Below are positions 49,997 through 61,029 of a stretch of 64,000 bases of DNA, in pieces (the first letter of the stretch is position 1; every line of letters starts with the position of its first letter). Where the stretch lies: positions 129,152,486-129,216,485 of the forward strand of contig NW_020312785.1 in NCBI RefSeq assembly GCF_003265705.1, written 5' to 3'. This stretch comes from Callorhinus ursinus (taxonomy: Eukaryota; Chordata; Mammalia; Carnivora; Otariidae). The translations under genes were made by a program, and so were the position numbers. A model generated the notes under the pieces. It was not told where the DNA came from, did no database searches, and saw nothing but the letters and a program-made list of their open reading frames with translations.

Positions 49997-52039
49997 CTGA
50001 AAGGAAAATAAAAAAGATTACACTTTGCTAATATTAGTTCCTAGGCAAGATAGAAAAATCAAGAAAACTGTCCTACTGAATATAACTGCTGCTTCAAAAC
50101 TGATCCTCAGATGTGACCTAAGTTATAACTTCATAGGACATTAACCTCATTCTTCCTGAATGCATTTTTGTTAAAAAATGCAGATGCTGTACAGCGTGTT
50201 AACTAGGAAACATTTTAAATGATCAGTAAGTGAAGTCACTCAAGTCTGTTCACATTATTCCTGATCACAGACAAGTGCCTGATGCAAGCACTAAACATTT
50301 GTTGAATGTATGGACCCATAAGAATATTTTACACTAAATGTAAGGCAGTCACATTCACTTAAGCTGAGTGCTTACTGCACACCATGCAGTTTCAGGCCCC
50401 CAGAATATGGCACTCACAAGGCGGTCAAAGCCCAGGACGAGGGGAGGTCTGGAGGAGAAAGAGTATCTAATTTTCAGACCCTGGACTGTATAGAGAAGAC
50501 AACAAAACAAGATACGGAAAGTAGAAGAAGGGCAGTTAAGAGTTGTTAGAGAAGGCATCTCTGAGGAGCAGCTTTGAACTAGGACATGTAAGCCGTTGGC
50601 TGTGTTCCTGCCTTAAAACGGAGCTCTCCGTGCTCCAGTTGGACCATGCCTCCTAGGTAGGATGGGACAGGCCCCAGAGCTCTGGTTTTCTTGGCAAGTC
50701 TCATACTCCTTCATTTCTCAACAGGATCTATCCCTTTAGGTCCTCCTGCCATTCATCACCCACATTTTCATCTTCACATGTTATCACCTAGTCTGATCCA
50801 GTTGCAGAAACTGTGCCACGTTGCCCCTAGACTTTAACAAAATCCCCTCCTTACGTCCCCATCTCTGCTTTGGATGTTCCCTTCATCTTTCCTAGCTGAA
50901 ACTGGCTCAGCTCTGTAGTACTCACTGGCACAGTGGGCACAGGGGATGTACGGGGTATCCTTGTCTCTCAGTGCTGCCTCCAATAACGTCCTCGAAGAAC
51001 CGTAGAACTGAAGGCTGGTGCTGTTAGTCTGTCCTACCTACTACCTGTTTCCCCCCCCCACCCTGTTGCTACTCATTACAGACCTGGCTCATGGTCACTC
51101 CCACACTACTTCTATCGTTAAGTCCTAGTGACTTCACACCATATGGATGACCCTTCCCAAATAGCCTTAATTATCCTCCTGCCTTCTCCGGCCATTCACG
51201 CCCATGAACACATCTGCTCCTGCCATTATAATTGCCCCCTCCACAGGCCCAATTCCAGGAAACCCACTCCCACCCCCACCTTCCTAGTTCATGCCTAACA
51301 CCCTGACTACAGCAATCCTCAACACCAGAAGGACCTACAACCCACTGTCTCTCCCACCTTGATCACTGACCTTCAACCCTTCTCCTGACCTCAGTTCTTG
51401 GCCCAGTTTAGATTCTCTTAATTTACTACCTTGACATCATCATCCCATTGTATTCACCTGGCCAACCCCCCCCCCACCTTAAATTTAACTCTTAATGGGA
51501 CTGTGCCTACACCACCTACTGAACATGGATGGAGGGGAAAAAAACAGCCCTCCTGGCTGGTCCCAATTCAATAACTACTGACTTTAAGTGAGCTGGTGTT
51601 CTCCAGCAAATATATTAACGGCTCCTACCTTGAACCTCTTCAACCTCCAACATCTTTCCCCACCTTACTCTCAGCGGATGTCCACACTATTTCAGTAAGG
51701 AAACAGAAGCAATTTAAACTTTCACCTGCATCCACCACCACATCTAACAACCTACCGTCTTCTAGAACCCATCCTCTACCCCAGACAAGACTGTCACTCC
51801 AACAATGATTCCCCTCCCCATCAATTTCCTCTCTATCGAATCATTCCATGAGCATGCAAACACTAGCTCTCGTCTAAAAAAGCCCTCTTTTATACATCCT
51901 CCAGCTCCTCTGTTTCCCTTTATAGGACAATATATTTTACCTTTTGACTCAAAATTCTTTCAAAGAGCTATCTTTGCTGTGTCTAATCCTTATATCCAGT
52001 CCAATCAAACTTCATCTCACTGTTTTACTGTGTTCTTAA
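49997..52039. other. NKIRAS1 intron, left part
   Basis: No repeat family is recognised over 49997-52039. From about 51030 to 51950 the plus strand is strongly C-rich with few G and many cctccc/ccaccc runs (see findings). Confidence 0.5.
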
Positions 52040-52054
52040 GACATCCCAAGTTTC

Positions 52055-52274
52055 AGGGCGCCTGGGTGGCCCAGATGGTTAAGCATCTGCCTCGGCCCGG
52101 GTCATGATTCCAGGGTCCTGGGATTGAGCCCCACGTCCGGCTCCTGACTCAGCCGGGAGCCTGCTTCTCCCTCTGCTTCACCCTCTGCCTCTCCCCCTGC
52201 TCGTGCTCGCTCACTCTCTCTCTGTATCTCTGTGTCTCGAATGAATAAATAAAATCTTAAAAAAAAAGAAAAAA
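52055..52274 (+). repeat. Can-SINE with imperfect 15-bp target duplication
   Basis: Head gggcgcctgggtggcccag, ggctcctgactcagccggga, long CT body. GACATCCCAAGTTTC (52040-52054) and GGCATCCCAAGTTTC (52275-52289) flank it. Confidence 0.96.
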
Positions 52275-52439
52275 GGCATCCCAAGTTTCTAAAGGCTGGC
52301 CACGTCTTTGCCCTCAGCTTTTCTGACCTACCTGCACCATGATATAGTTAGATCACTCCCTATTTTTAAAGTGGTTTCTCCTCAACTGGTAACTGTTTAA
52401 GTGCTCCAGAGCAACAGCCTTTCACAAAACTTGCTTCTC

Positions 52440-53225
52440 ACCTTGTCCCTCAACTATGTTGTCTGTGTCAACACAGCAGCCAAAATGAACATTTTAAAAC
52501 AAGTCAAAAGATGTTTAGCCTTATTCATATTAAGGAAACAAACTACTAAAGTACCGTTCTCACCCAGAAGATGCACAAAATCCACAAGCACACACTGTTG
52601 TCAAGACTGGAGAATAGGCACTTTCATACCCTTGTTATGGAAGGTAATTTGGCAATATATCCTTTGATTCAAAAACCCCATTTTGGCTGATCTTAAAACT
52701 ATACCCTAAAACATACAAAATAATAAATATGTAAGATTATTCATTGTAGCACAGTTCATAATAGCAAATGACTGTAAATAGCCCAAGTGTCCATCAATTT
52801 GGAAGTGGTTAAATAAGTATGATCATCCATGCAATGAATATGCATCACTTTTACAAAAAGGAATCTAGGGGCACCTGGGTGGCTCAGTTGTGAGGCATCT
52901 GCCTTCAACTCAGGTCATGATCCCAAGGTCCTGGGATGGAGCCCCACATCGGGCTCCCTGCTCAGTGGGAGGCCTGCTTCTCCCTCTCCCACTCCCCCTG
53001 CTTGTGTTCCCTCTCTCTGTGTCAAATAAAGAAATAAAATCTTAAAAAAAATTAAAAATAGAAAAAATTTTAAAAAGGAATCTGAGTACTGCTATGGAAA
53101 GGACTCCCAAGATATATTACATGAATGTCAAGGTGCCAAACACTATGCTACCTTTGGTGTAAGAAAGGGGGGGTGGGGGAAAACTATATGTATATTCCTA
53201 TTTGATTTATCTAAAGAAACTTTGG
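52440..53225 (+). mobile_element. Old L1 3' end, sense
   Basis: atttggcaatatatcctttg, cagttcataatagcaaatga, gcccaagtgtccatcaattt before the SINE and aaggactcccaagatatatt, accaaacactatgctac-like text after it (53100-53160) follow an old L1 (L1ME/HAL1-type) 3' region. Edges estimated. Confidence 0.65.
52867..53071 (+). repeat. Can-SINE with 12-bp target duplication
   Basis: ggggcacctgggtggctcag, gggctccctgctcagtggga, mixed A/T tail. AAAAAGGAATCT at 52855-52866 and 53072-53083. It interrupts the L1 fragment. Confidence 0.97.
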
Positions 53226-53273
53226 AAGGATGCCCCAAAACAAGTGGTAAAATATTTAAAAAGCATGCTTGAG

Positions 53274-53398
53274 GGGCACATGGCTGGCTCAGGTGGTATA
53301 GGATGTGACCCTTGATCTAAGGGTCATGAGTTCAAGCCCCATGTTGGGCACTGAGTTTACAATCAATCAATCAACAAATGAATAAAAAAATAAATGAA
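53274..53398 (+). repeat. Short older Can-SINE with imperfect target duplication
   Basis: ggggcacatggctggctcag, gacccttgatctaagggtca, caagccccatgttgggcact, tail with caatcaatcaatc. This is the short tRNA-type form. AAGCATGCTTGAG (53261-53273) and CAGTATGCTTGAG (53399-53411) flank it. Confidence 0.9.
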
Positions 53399-53538
53399 CA
53401 GTATGCTTGAGATAAAGGAACTCAGTGGTTGAGGACAGGGGTGGGAACTAGACCTCACAATAGTCCTTTTTATGTATCATTTTTACTTCTGAGCCATGTG
53501 CAATCCTCATCCAATGTTTTTTTTAAATCAAACATGAA

Positions 53539-53726
53539 GGGCACCTGGGTGGCTCAGATGGTTGGGTGTCTGCCTTCAGCTCAGGTCATGATCCCAGACT
53601 CCTGGGATCGGGTCCTGCATCAGGCTCCCTGCTCCTTGGGAGCCTGCTTCTCCCTCTGCCTCTCTCTCTCTCTCTCTCTGTCTCTGTCTCTCATGAATAA
53701 ATAAAATCTTAAAAAAATAAATAAAT
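53539..53726 (+). repeat. Can-SINE with 14-bp target duplication
   Basis: Head gggcacctgggtggctcaga, caggctccctgctccttggg, CT run, aataaataaaatctt tail. AAATCAAACATGAA at 53525-53538 and 53727-53740. Confidence 0.97.
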
Positions 53727-53764
53727 AAATCAAACATGAAAATAAATAAATAAATGCAACCTAA

Positions 53765-54178
53765 GCTAGATCATGTCTTTCCTTTGCTCAAAACCAATGG
53801 CTTCTGATCCAAAGTGTGGCCTTCATTTCCTACCATACTCCTCCTAGCCCACTTTGGCCTCACTGTTGTTCCTGAACATGACAAAGCCAATCCCAGACCC
53901 TTGCACCAGCTAGTCCCTCCACCTGGAGCACTCCTCCACCACATGGGCCTGGCTCCCTCCATCACTTCCTTCAAATCTCTGCTAAAAGTTACCTTATCAG
54001 GGAGGCCTTCCCAGATTGCCCTACAGAAAAATAGTACCCTTGCACCCTGCTTTCCTTTACTTTTCTACACAGCATCTGACTCTTCACGATATACATTTGT
54101 CTACTGTATTCTCCGTACCTTTTACCTAAAACAGTGCCAGGCATATAGTAGTTGCTCAATAAGCATTTGTTGAATGAA
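53765..54178 (+). repeat. L2 LINE 3' end
   Basis: ttgctcaaaaccaatggctt, caccagctagtccctccacc, tggagcactcctccaccac, tcagggaggccttcccagat and finally agtgccaggcatatagtagt with tgaatgaatg give the full order of an L2 3' end, about 410 bases, well preserved for its age. Confidence 0.85.
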
Positions 54179-54194
54179 TGTGCTTCTTAAATCT

Positions 54195-54290
54195 CCCTAA
54201 CCACCATATGAGAAAGGTACTATTATCCCCATTTTACGGTTAAGGAAACTGAGGCAGAAAAGTTGAGAAGCAGAGTCAAGATTGGAGTAT
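54195..54290 (+). repeat. MIR relic
   Basis: ctattatccccattttacgg, ttaaggaaactgaggcagaa, agttgagaagcagagtcaag follow the MIR core region. Confidence 0.7.
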
Positions 54291-54469
54291 CAAATATGAG
54301 TGTTCAATGAATCATTCTTTCAACTTTTGGGGGGCAGGGAGGAGAATATGAAGGATACCCTAGAAAATAACAACAGCATTTATCTGTTTAGGTGGGAAAA
54401 GTGGGAAACGGGTGGGAGGAGAGCATCCATTACCTGTCTCTATGTCTTTTGAAGAATGAACCTTGTAAC

Positions 54470-54990
54470 TGTAATCCATTCACAAAGCAAATAAGTATTC
54501 AAAATAATAAGATATCAACAACCCAGATGTCCTTCAACAAGTGAATGATTAAAGAAACTTTGGTACATAAATACCATGGAATATCACTCAGCAATAAAAA
54601 CGAATGAACTTCTGATACGTGCAATAACTTGGATGACCCTCCAGAGAGTTATGCTGAGTGAAAAATGCTGATGCCAAAAGGTTCCGCACTGTATGAGTCC
54701 ATTTATGTTAACACTCGTGAAATGACAAGGTTATAGAAATGGAAAATAGATTAGTCAGGGATTAAGGGGAGGGGAATGGGAGGAAAGTGGGTGTGGCAAA
54801 AAAAAGATAACAGGAGGGATCCCTGCAATGACGCAACTGTTCTGTATCTTGACTATAAACCCAAATATCTTTATGGTAACATTATACTAGTTTTGTACAA
54901 TGTTAGCACTGGTGGAACTGGGTAAGAGATCTCTATTATTTCTTAAAATTGCATATGAATCTACAATTGTCTCAAAATAAGTTTAACATA
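54470..54990 (+). mobile_element. Old L1 3' end, sense
   Basis: acccagatgtccttcaacaa, atggaatatcactcagcaat, tgcaataacttggatgaccc, actgtatgagtccatttatg, atgacgcaactgttctgtat is the classic order of an L1M 3' region. Confidence 0.8.
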
Positions 54991-55711
54991 ATAAATAAAA
55001 TATAAAAATCTAGGTTAAGAACATCTAGCCAGTGCTGTTAACCAATATATTATGTGGTTCCCTAGATGACAGGGAGTCAGCTGTGTGAAGATCTGGAGAA
55101 AGCTGCTTCCAGGGTTCCAGGGAGGGAACCAGCAATTGACTGGTTCAAATGAACAAAATCATCACATTGAATAAAACAAAGGGTTGTACCAGTGTCCCTG
55201 GAGTACAGTGACAGAGGAACAAAATGATAAAAATAAGATGAAAAGGATAAGTATGGGCCAGATCATTTAAGGCTACAGATCACGGTAAGGAACTTATTTC
55301 TCAGTAGTAAATGAGGAGAATCCAATCATTTTATTTATTTATATATATTTATATTTACAGTTATTATTTTCTGCTAAGGCCGAAAAACAAGAATCCTATT
55401 TAGCCAAGGAGACAAAGAGAGCCCTAGGAAACCGTGATCCCAAACAATATGAAGTGAACTACATAGTATTTGAGACACAGTGTCATTAAAATTCAACTTG
55501 CACATGGTAACAAGCAAAAGCAGAAAGTCAAATGCTGGTCCTGACTGAATTCGTTCAATCCTGTATTTCCTGGGCTAAGAAAAAATATTATGAAGATTAC
55601 AGATACTGTGAATACAATTTAATGTTTTTTAAATATTGTAACTGCCCAAAAGTTCATGCTACAATTTAAATATTACTATTCATAGTTAGCATTTTTAACA
55701 GACCCACTTAC
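54991..55711. other. NKIRAS1 intron, right part
   Basis: No recognisable element apart from an AT-rich run near 55330-55365. It abuts the minus-strand donor GTAAGT complement at 55706-55711. Confidence 0.5.
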
Positions 55712-55953
55712 CTCCTTTTTGTCTTTAAACTTATCAATCTCTTTCTTCAGAAGCTCTACTCTTTGAAAGGATTCAAGGTTATTCACACTGTACACAAGAA
55801 CAAAGCCATCAGCAAATGAAAAATAATGCTTTGGTAGCTCCACGCCTTCCTGTAAGCCTCTGGTGTCATAAAGATGTAACTGTTCCTTTACTCCCCGATC
55901 TGTTTCCACTGAAGCCATATATACATCTTCCATTGTTTCACAATCTTCCATTC
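55712..55953 (-). CDS. NKIRAS1: NKIRAS1, internal coding exon (residues about 32-112)
   Basis: Read on the minus strand the exon starts after acceptor taatcccag and encodes [19 protein letters not shown], then [28 protein letters not shown] and [11 protein letters not shown] before donor gtaagtgggt. The DTRGLQ segment sits where Ras proteins have DTAGQE; its unusual residue pattern is the kappaB-Ras hallmark linked to poor intrinsic GTP hydrolysis. The phase (one base carried from the preceding exon) fits the human gene. The P-loop exon (residues 1-31) was not found and should lie right of the window, beyond the provirus. Frame intact. Confidence 0.97.
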
Positions 55954-57633
55954 CTGGGATTAAAAAGAAATTACTCTTATATCGAACCATCACATTGTAT
56001 ACCTGAAATTAATAAAGTGTTAATTTTATTAACTCAATAAAGAAAAAATATTCTTTTTGGATAACTCAGTACCAATTGGTATTTTCTTCTCCTTTAGAAG
56101 TTGGCTTTCTAGAAGTTTCCCTATTTACTACATATAAGAATCGCATTTCCATCTACTAAACTTCTTTAAGGTGAGAAAGGTAGTTGTTATAGTAAGTGAA
56201 CAAAATGGTATTAAAATATATTTCTTCTGTATAGAAATAAAAGTAGAAATAAAAATTTGGCAATGAGACTTACTATTAGGTAGGTAATAGTAAAAAAGTA
56301 ACTGTTAACAGAGTCAAAGAACTTAGTACCAAAATTGGAGAATTAAAGGCTGATTTTATTATTATTTTTTTTAAAGATTTTATTTATTTGACAGAGAGAC
56401 AGTGACAGAGGGAACACAAGCAGGGGGAGTGGGAGAGGGAGAAGCAGGCCTCCCGCCAAGCAGGGAGCCCGATGCGGGGCTCAATGTGGGGCTCGATCCC
56501 AGGACCCTGGGATCATGACCTGAGCCGAAGGCAGACGCCTAACGACTGAGCCACCCAGGTGCCCCTAAAGGCTGATTTTAAAAGTAGCTTCAACAACTGA
56601 GCTCTCCATTTTCTTCTCCATCACAGCCAAGGACGGGACCTGGGGTAACTTAGCTGCCTTAATTCTGTACAACTTCCAGTATTTCCAGAGTCTGTTTAAG
56701 GGACTCAAAAATTGGTATGTCCTGTCTGGACCTGAGCACTCGGCTTTAGTTCTACCTACGGGGCATTTATATGTGAATGTCATTGTCATGCAAATACTTC
56801 AAACTAACAAAACTTCTCTCTCCTCCCCACACTTGTTCCTCCTCCTTGCTTTCTTCCCTTGATCGCCATCTCCCTGGCAGTCTTCAGAGTTCTTGCTGAC
56901 CAAGAAGACTACAGGAAAGCTATCAAAAATCAGCCATTCTGCTGCTGGACCACCAGTTTAATCTGTTGCCCCCTTCATTCCTGTTGGCTTGTGATTTTCA
57001 CCTGAACTACTTGCAATAGCTCAGCAAACACCTGGTAAAAGGCCCAGTCTACTTCCCAAACATCACTGAAACGTCAGCTCTGGGTCCTCCCCTGAGTCTC
57101 CCCTTCTCAACCTTCTGCTCCTCCTGTTCCTTGTACCAGTAATACCATTTTATACTTCGTCTTTTGTTATCTGTCCCCTCAAAGGCTGGACTGTAAACTC
57201 TGAAAGCCAAGACTGGCTAATCTGTCTTTATAGCTGTGAGGACTAACAAACTTACATCCATAGAAAGTCCTTAGGAAATGTGTGCTGGACGAATGAATGA
57301 GCTCATCTCATGATCGATGGCCCAGTTCCTGTTCCTCTCTGGCCTGAGTGATCCTTTCATAATGCATTTTTCTTGGTTGCATCTGTGTAAGTTTTGTCTC
57401 TTCAATTGGTCCCACATCTTTGAGAGAAACAAACCATTCTGTGTACATAGCAAGTATTCAATAACCATTTGTTGATGAGGGAATTGAGGGGAGATGAACA
57501 CTTTGACTTTTAATGAACAGTGAAGAGGCTTATAAGGTAGGTATCTAGGGTCCCAGGAACTATCTTCATATTTAAGTATGAGCTATACCTGAAATAAAAT
57601 CATGTGGATAACATCCCATGCCAATAAAACATA
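55954..57633 (-). other. NKIRAS1: NKIRAS1 intron upstream of the internal exon
   Basis: Contains one SINE (56359-56565). The remaining 1.4 kb shows no recognisable exon or repeat. Confidence 0.55.
56359..56565 (-). repeat. Can-SINE with 15-bp target duplication
   Basis: Poly-T, gacagagagacagtgacaga, doubled GGGGCTCAAT/GGGGCTCGAT box, head complement. TAAAGGCTGATTTTA at 56344-56358 and 56566-56580. It is in the same orientation as NKIRAS1 transcription. Confidence 0.97.
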
Positions 57634-57756
57634 CAGACATATCCCAGAGATATTGCTGGTTTTGTTCCAGACCTCTGCAATAAGGTGAGTATCACAATAA
57701 AGTCAGTCTCGAATTTTTTGGTTTCGCAGTGCATATAAAAGTTATGTTTACACTGT
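57634..57756 (+). mobile_element. Tigger-type DNA transposon end, cut by a provirus
   Basis: Begins with cagacatatcccagagatat after a TA dinucleotide (57632-57633), as expected for Tc1/mariner-pogo insertion, and continues with ttgttccagacctctgcaat, gaattttttggtttcgcag and tgcatataaaagttatgttt. It stops abruptly at the LTR start; the rest should lie beyond the provirus. Confidence 0.75.
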
Positions 57757-58165
57757 TGTGTGAACCAGACTAACGCCATCTTGGACAAATCTGCCATGAC
57801 CACTCTGTGATCTGAAGCCTTCTAGAGCACATTCTTCCCTGCCCCATTCTTTCTGTTTAGCCACACCCTTAGCCACACCCTTGGGGCATAATGTCCTTGA
57901 TCTGCTCTGGAGGTTATGATTCTCAAACATTCCTTCCCAGGTGGTCTCTCAGCCTGTATGCCTCAGCCTTTACGGCTGTAAAAGCAGGTCTTATAGGAGG
58001 TGGAGTTGCAGAGATCTACTTGTCTTGCAGCTGCCCAAGAGGGACTTCTGTCCAGAAGCCCCTTTCCATTTTTTGCCAAGCTGGAATTGTTGGCCTTTTC
58101 TTCAGTCTTATGGCTCCTTCGGCCTTTGCGTATCATTTTGCATATTACCTCCCTTTCATAGAACA
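57757..58165 (+). repeat. 5' LTR
   Basis: Starts TGTGTGAACCA, like the copy at 63653. Shared blocks include gcataatgtccttgat, ctcaaacatt, gttgcagagatct. Relative to the 3' LTR it has a duplicated cttagccacacc unit (57860-57882), a mutated TATA-like site (ggctgtaaaagc) and lacks the bases that form AATAAA in the 3' copy. The right end (CA at 58164-58165) is inferred from the primer-site position, because the 3' LTR is incomplete here. Confidence 0.85.
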
Positions 58166-58166
58166 A

Positions 58167-58186
58167 TTGGTGAGCCAGCCAGGAGG
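58167..58186 (+). other. Putative primer-binding site
   Basis: ttggtgagccagccaggagg directly follows the inferred LTR end. It begins TGG as tRNA-primed sites do, but I could not match it to one tRNA; the first six bases fit tRNA-Trp and several others. Confidence 0.4.
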
Positions 58187-58631
58187 AGCCCAGCGACTGA
58201 AGAATGGGCAAGGAAACGAAGCTTCTGTTGGGGGAAACCCTGGAGTGGCTGACCACATTAATGTGGGAAGGCACAATCTGTTTGCTGGATGCCTATGGAC
58301 TGCTGAATGAGTATGGGGAACCCTGAAAATGCCCAATGGATTAGAGCTATTACAAAGTTGCATGACCCACTGGGGTAAGGAAGGTCGCCAAGCAGTGGCC
58401 CTGGTGGGTTGGCTGCTCCTATGGGCCCTTCAGGTGACCATCAATGCCCGGCTAGTGTCAGAAATGAAATAAGGCAGTTGGAGGAAGAATTACAACTGAA
58501 GAAGGACAGGAGACTATTCACATCTCTTTTGGTTTCTAATTTGGTAGATACTATCTAAACCCAGGATGCACAAATTGAGTCTTCAGTGTATCTGTCGCTT
58601 TGTGTGCCCTGGGGGGCATAAAATGTGGCAA

Positions 58632-58822
58632 TTTTTTTTTTTAAGATTTTATTTATTTATTTGACAGAGAGAGACAGCGAGAGAGGGAACAGGGGGAGTG
58701 GGAGAGGGAGAAGCAGGCTTCCCACGGAGCAGGGAGCCCGATGCAGGGCTCGATCCCAGGACCCTGGGATCATGACCTGAGCCGAAGGCAGACGCTTAAC
58801 GACTGAGCCACCCAGGCGCCCC
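58632..58822 (-). repeat. Can-SINE with 11-bp target duplication in the provirus
   Basis: Near-consensus antisense copy (cagagagagacagcgagaga, gagccacccaggcgccc). AAATGTGGCAA at 58621-58631 and 58823-58833. Confidence 0.97.
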
Positions 58823-59480
58823 AAATGTGGCAACTTTGGATTACAACCATCATTTGAAGCCAGCCTGGGATGCTTAACCATGGAACTCATGGGAAGTATC
58901 TTTGTATGCCAGGTAAGTAGGATGTGTTTTCAGTAGGAGAAGGTATGAAAAATGGAGATGCTTTTTTGTTGAGGAATAAAAAAATAATTTTGTCCTAAAG
59001 AGCATCTGGTGGTCTGAAGAGAAAAAAAACAGGACAAAATCAGAACGGAGAAAGTGTAGAAGGTCTGTGGAAAAGGAGTATTTGGAAAGGAATTTTATGT
59101 GTGGTCAAGCTGGCTAAGATTAAAATGAATTTATGTTAAAATGAGTTTTAATATCAAAAGCTGGTGAAAAATTAGAATTTGGTTTTCTGTTAAAAGGAAC
59201 ATAAAAATCTTAAGTATCTTCTCCAAATACAAGTGGAAAAAGCTTAAGCCATCTAGACCGGTTACCTTACCTTATTCCATCTACCAAAAAAACAAATTTA
59301 GATCCAACATTCATGAGTGAGTTTTGTACCTATTTCATGGCAGTAATTTTAAAACAGAAGCTATAAAGTCTCTGTATCTGTGTGTTTCTGTGTGTCCGTA
59401 TGTATGCATTATAGTTATGTAGTATTTTCTACCTCTGGATGGTACTGCTAAAATTTGTATTAAAAAAAAAAAAAGCTCTA

Positions 59481-59686
59481 GGGACGCCTGAGTGGCTCAG
59501 TCAGTTAAGCGTCTGCCTTCGGCTCCGGTCATGATCTCAGGGTCCTGGGATCGAGTCCCGCTTCGGGCTCCTTGCTAAGTGGGGAGTCTGCTTCTCCCTC
59601 TGCTTGCTGCTCACCCCACTTGTGCTCTCTCTCTCTCTCTCTCTCTCTGACAAATAAATAAGTAAAATCTTAAAAAAAAGAAAAGA
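59481..59686 (+). repeat. Can-SINE in the provirus
   Basis: gggacgcctgagtggctcag, gggctccttgctaagtgggg, CT run, aaataaataagtaaaatctt tail. Short A-rich duplication (AAAAGC) only. Confidence 0.95.
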
Positions 59687-59881
59687 AAAGCATAAGGGTG
59701 AAATGCACAATAGCACACTTGAGAATAAAAGCCCAACTGCTCCTTATGAGGTTTTCATTTCTCCAATACTGGAGAATATATTAGTCATTGATACTCTTCT
59801 GGGAAAAAACTACTACAAAGCTCTGTAGGAGAATTTCACTTTCGATTTACAGTAATTAAAACTGTCTTAAGGGGAAAGGCA

Positions 59882-60080
59882 GGGCGCCTGGGTGGCCCAG
59901 TTGGTTAAGCGACTGCCTTCGGCTCAGGTCATGATCCTGGCGTCCTGGGATCGAGTCCCACATCGGGCTCCCTGCTCAGCAGGGAGTCTGCTTCTCCCTC
60001 TGACCCTCTTCCCTCTCGTGCTCTCTATCTCTCATTCTCTCTCTCTCTCAAATAAATAAATAAAATCTTTAAAAAAAAAA
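59882..60080 (+). repeat. Can-SINE with near-perfect 13-bp target duplication in the provirus
   Basis: gggcgcctgggtggcccag, gggctccctgctcagcaggg, CT runs, AAATAAATAAATAAAATC tail. AAGGGGAAAGGCA (59869-59881) and aaagggtaaaggca (60081-60094) flank it. Confidence 0.96.
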
Positions 60081-60389
60081 AAAGGGTAAAGGCAAATTTG
60101 GATCCTGTTACCCCTCCCCAGGCTATAAATGTAAAGCAATACTAGTTGTTAGGAGGATTTGAGGAAATACCTGCCACTATATGGAAATTAGCAAGAGTAC
60201 AAATAATCAGGCCAGCAAAAAATCCCTATAATAGTGCTGTATGGCCTGTGAAGAAACCAGATGGCACCTGGAGAATGACCATGGATTATAGAGAACTAAG
60301 TAAGGTTGTCCTAATATTACCCAAATCACTGAACAAATAGTACATGGTGTAGGCTCTTACCATGTGGTTTTGGATTTAGCCAATGCTTT

Positions 60390-60802
60390 TTTTTTTTTGG
60401 ATTTTATTTACTTGAGGGGCACCTGGGTGGCTCAGTTGGTTAAGCGTCTGCCTTCAGCTCAGGTCCTGATCTCAGGGTCGTGGGATCGAGCCCCACATCA
60501 GGTTCTGTACTCAGCAGGGAGCCTGCTTCTCCCTCTCTCCCTCTGCCTGCCACGCCCCCGCTTGTGCTCTCTCAAATAAATAAAATCTTAAAAAAAATTT
60601 ATTTGAGAGAGCACGTGTGCGCACATGAGCACATGAGGGGGGTGGGCAGCAAAGGGAGAGGGAGAGAGAGAATCTCAAGCAGACTCCCAGCTGGGCACAG
60701 AGTCTGATGCAGGGCTCAATCCCACAACCCTGAGATCAGGACCTGAGCCGAAACCAAGAGTCAGGGCTGAACTGACTGAGCCACCAGGCACCCCCTTCTC
60801 CC
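60390..60802 (-). repeat. Can-SINE in RT, itself interrupted
   Basis: Outer antisense copy: poly-T at 60386-60397, then gattttatttacttga; resumes at about 60598 with gagagcacgtgtgcgcacat and ends gagccaccaggcaccccc. CCAATGCTTT at 60380-60389 and 60803-60812 duplicates RT codons. Confidence 0.92.
60416..60597 (+). repeat. Can-SINE nested in another Can-SINE
   Basis: Sense copy with head ggggcacctgggtggctcag and tail aaataaataaaatctta inside the antisense SINE. Its target duplication is hard to place because both flanks are tttattt-like. Confidence 0.93.
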
Positions 60803-61029
60803 CCAATGCTTTCTTTAGTATTCCTTTGCATCCTGAGTCACATGGGATGGTTGACAATGGGCATTCCAGGTATTGCCACAAGGATATTTGCACAGCCCCA
60901 CTATCTATTATGGTAGGACTGCTCGTGATTTGTCTTTATATCCACCACTACTCACAGTTAAAAGGTTCCATCATGTCAATGATGTGATGCTAACCTCTGA
61001 AGACTTCTGTTAAGAGTCTTACTTGAACA

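Larger units (their letters stand above)
58200..59880 (+). pseudogene. Proviral leader and gag-like remnant
   Basis: A short frame starting with Met-Gly at 58313 breaks after about 20 codons. Further right, from 58910 to 59870, the sequence is A-rich with no clear gag or protease motif. Two SINEs interrupt it (58632-58822 and 59481-59686). Assignment rests on position between LTR and pol. Confidence 0.45.

Noticed and set aside
57891..58310. 139-codon frame at the 5' LTR
   Set aside because: It crosses LTR, primer site and leader without a domain; an accidental frame.
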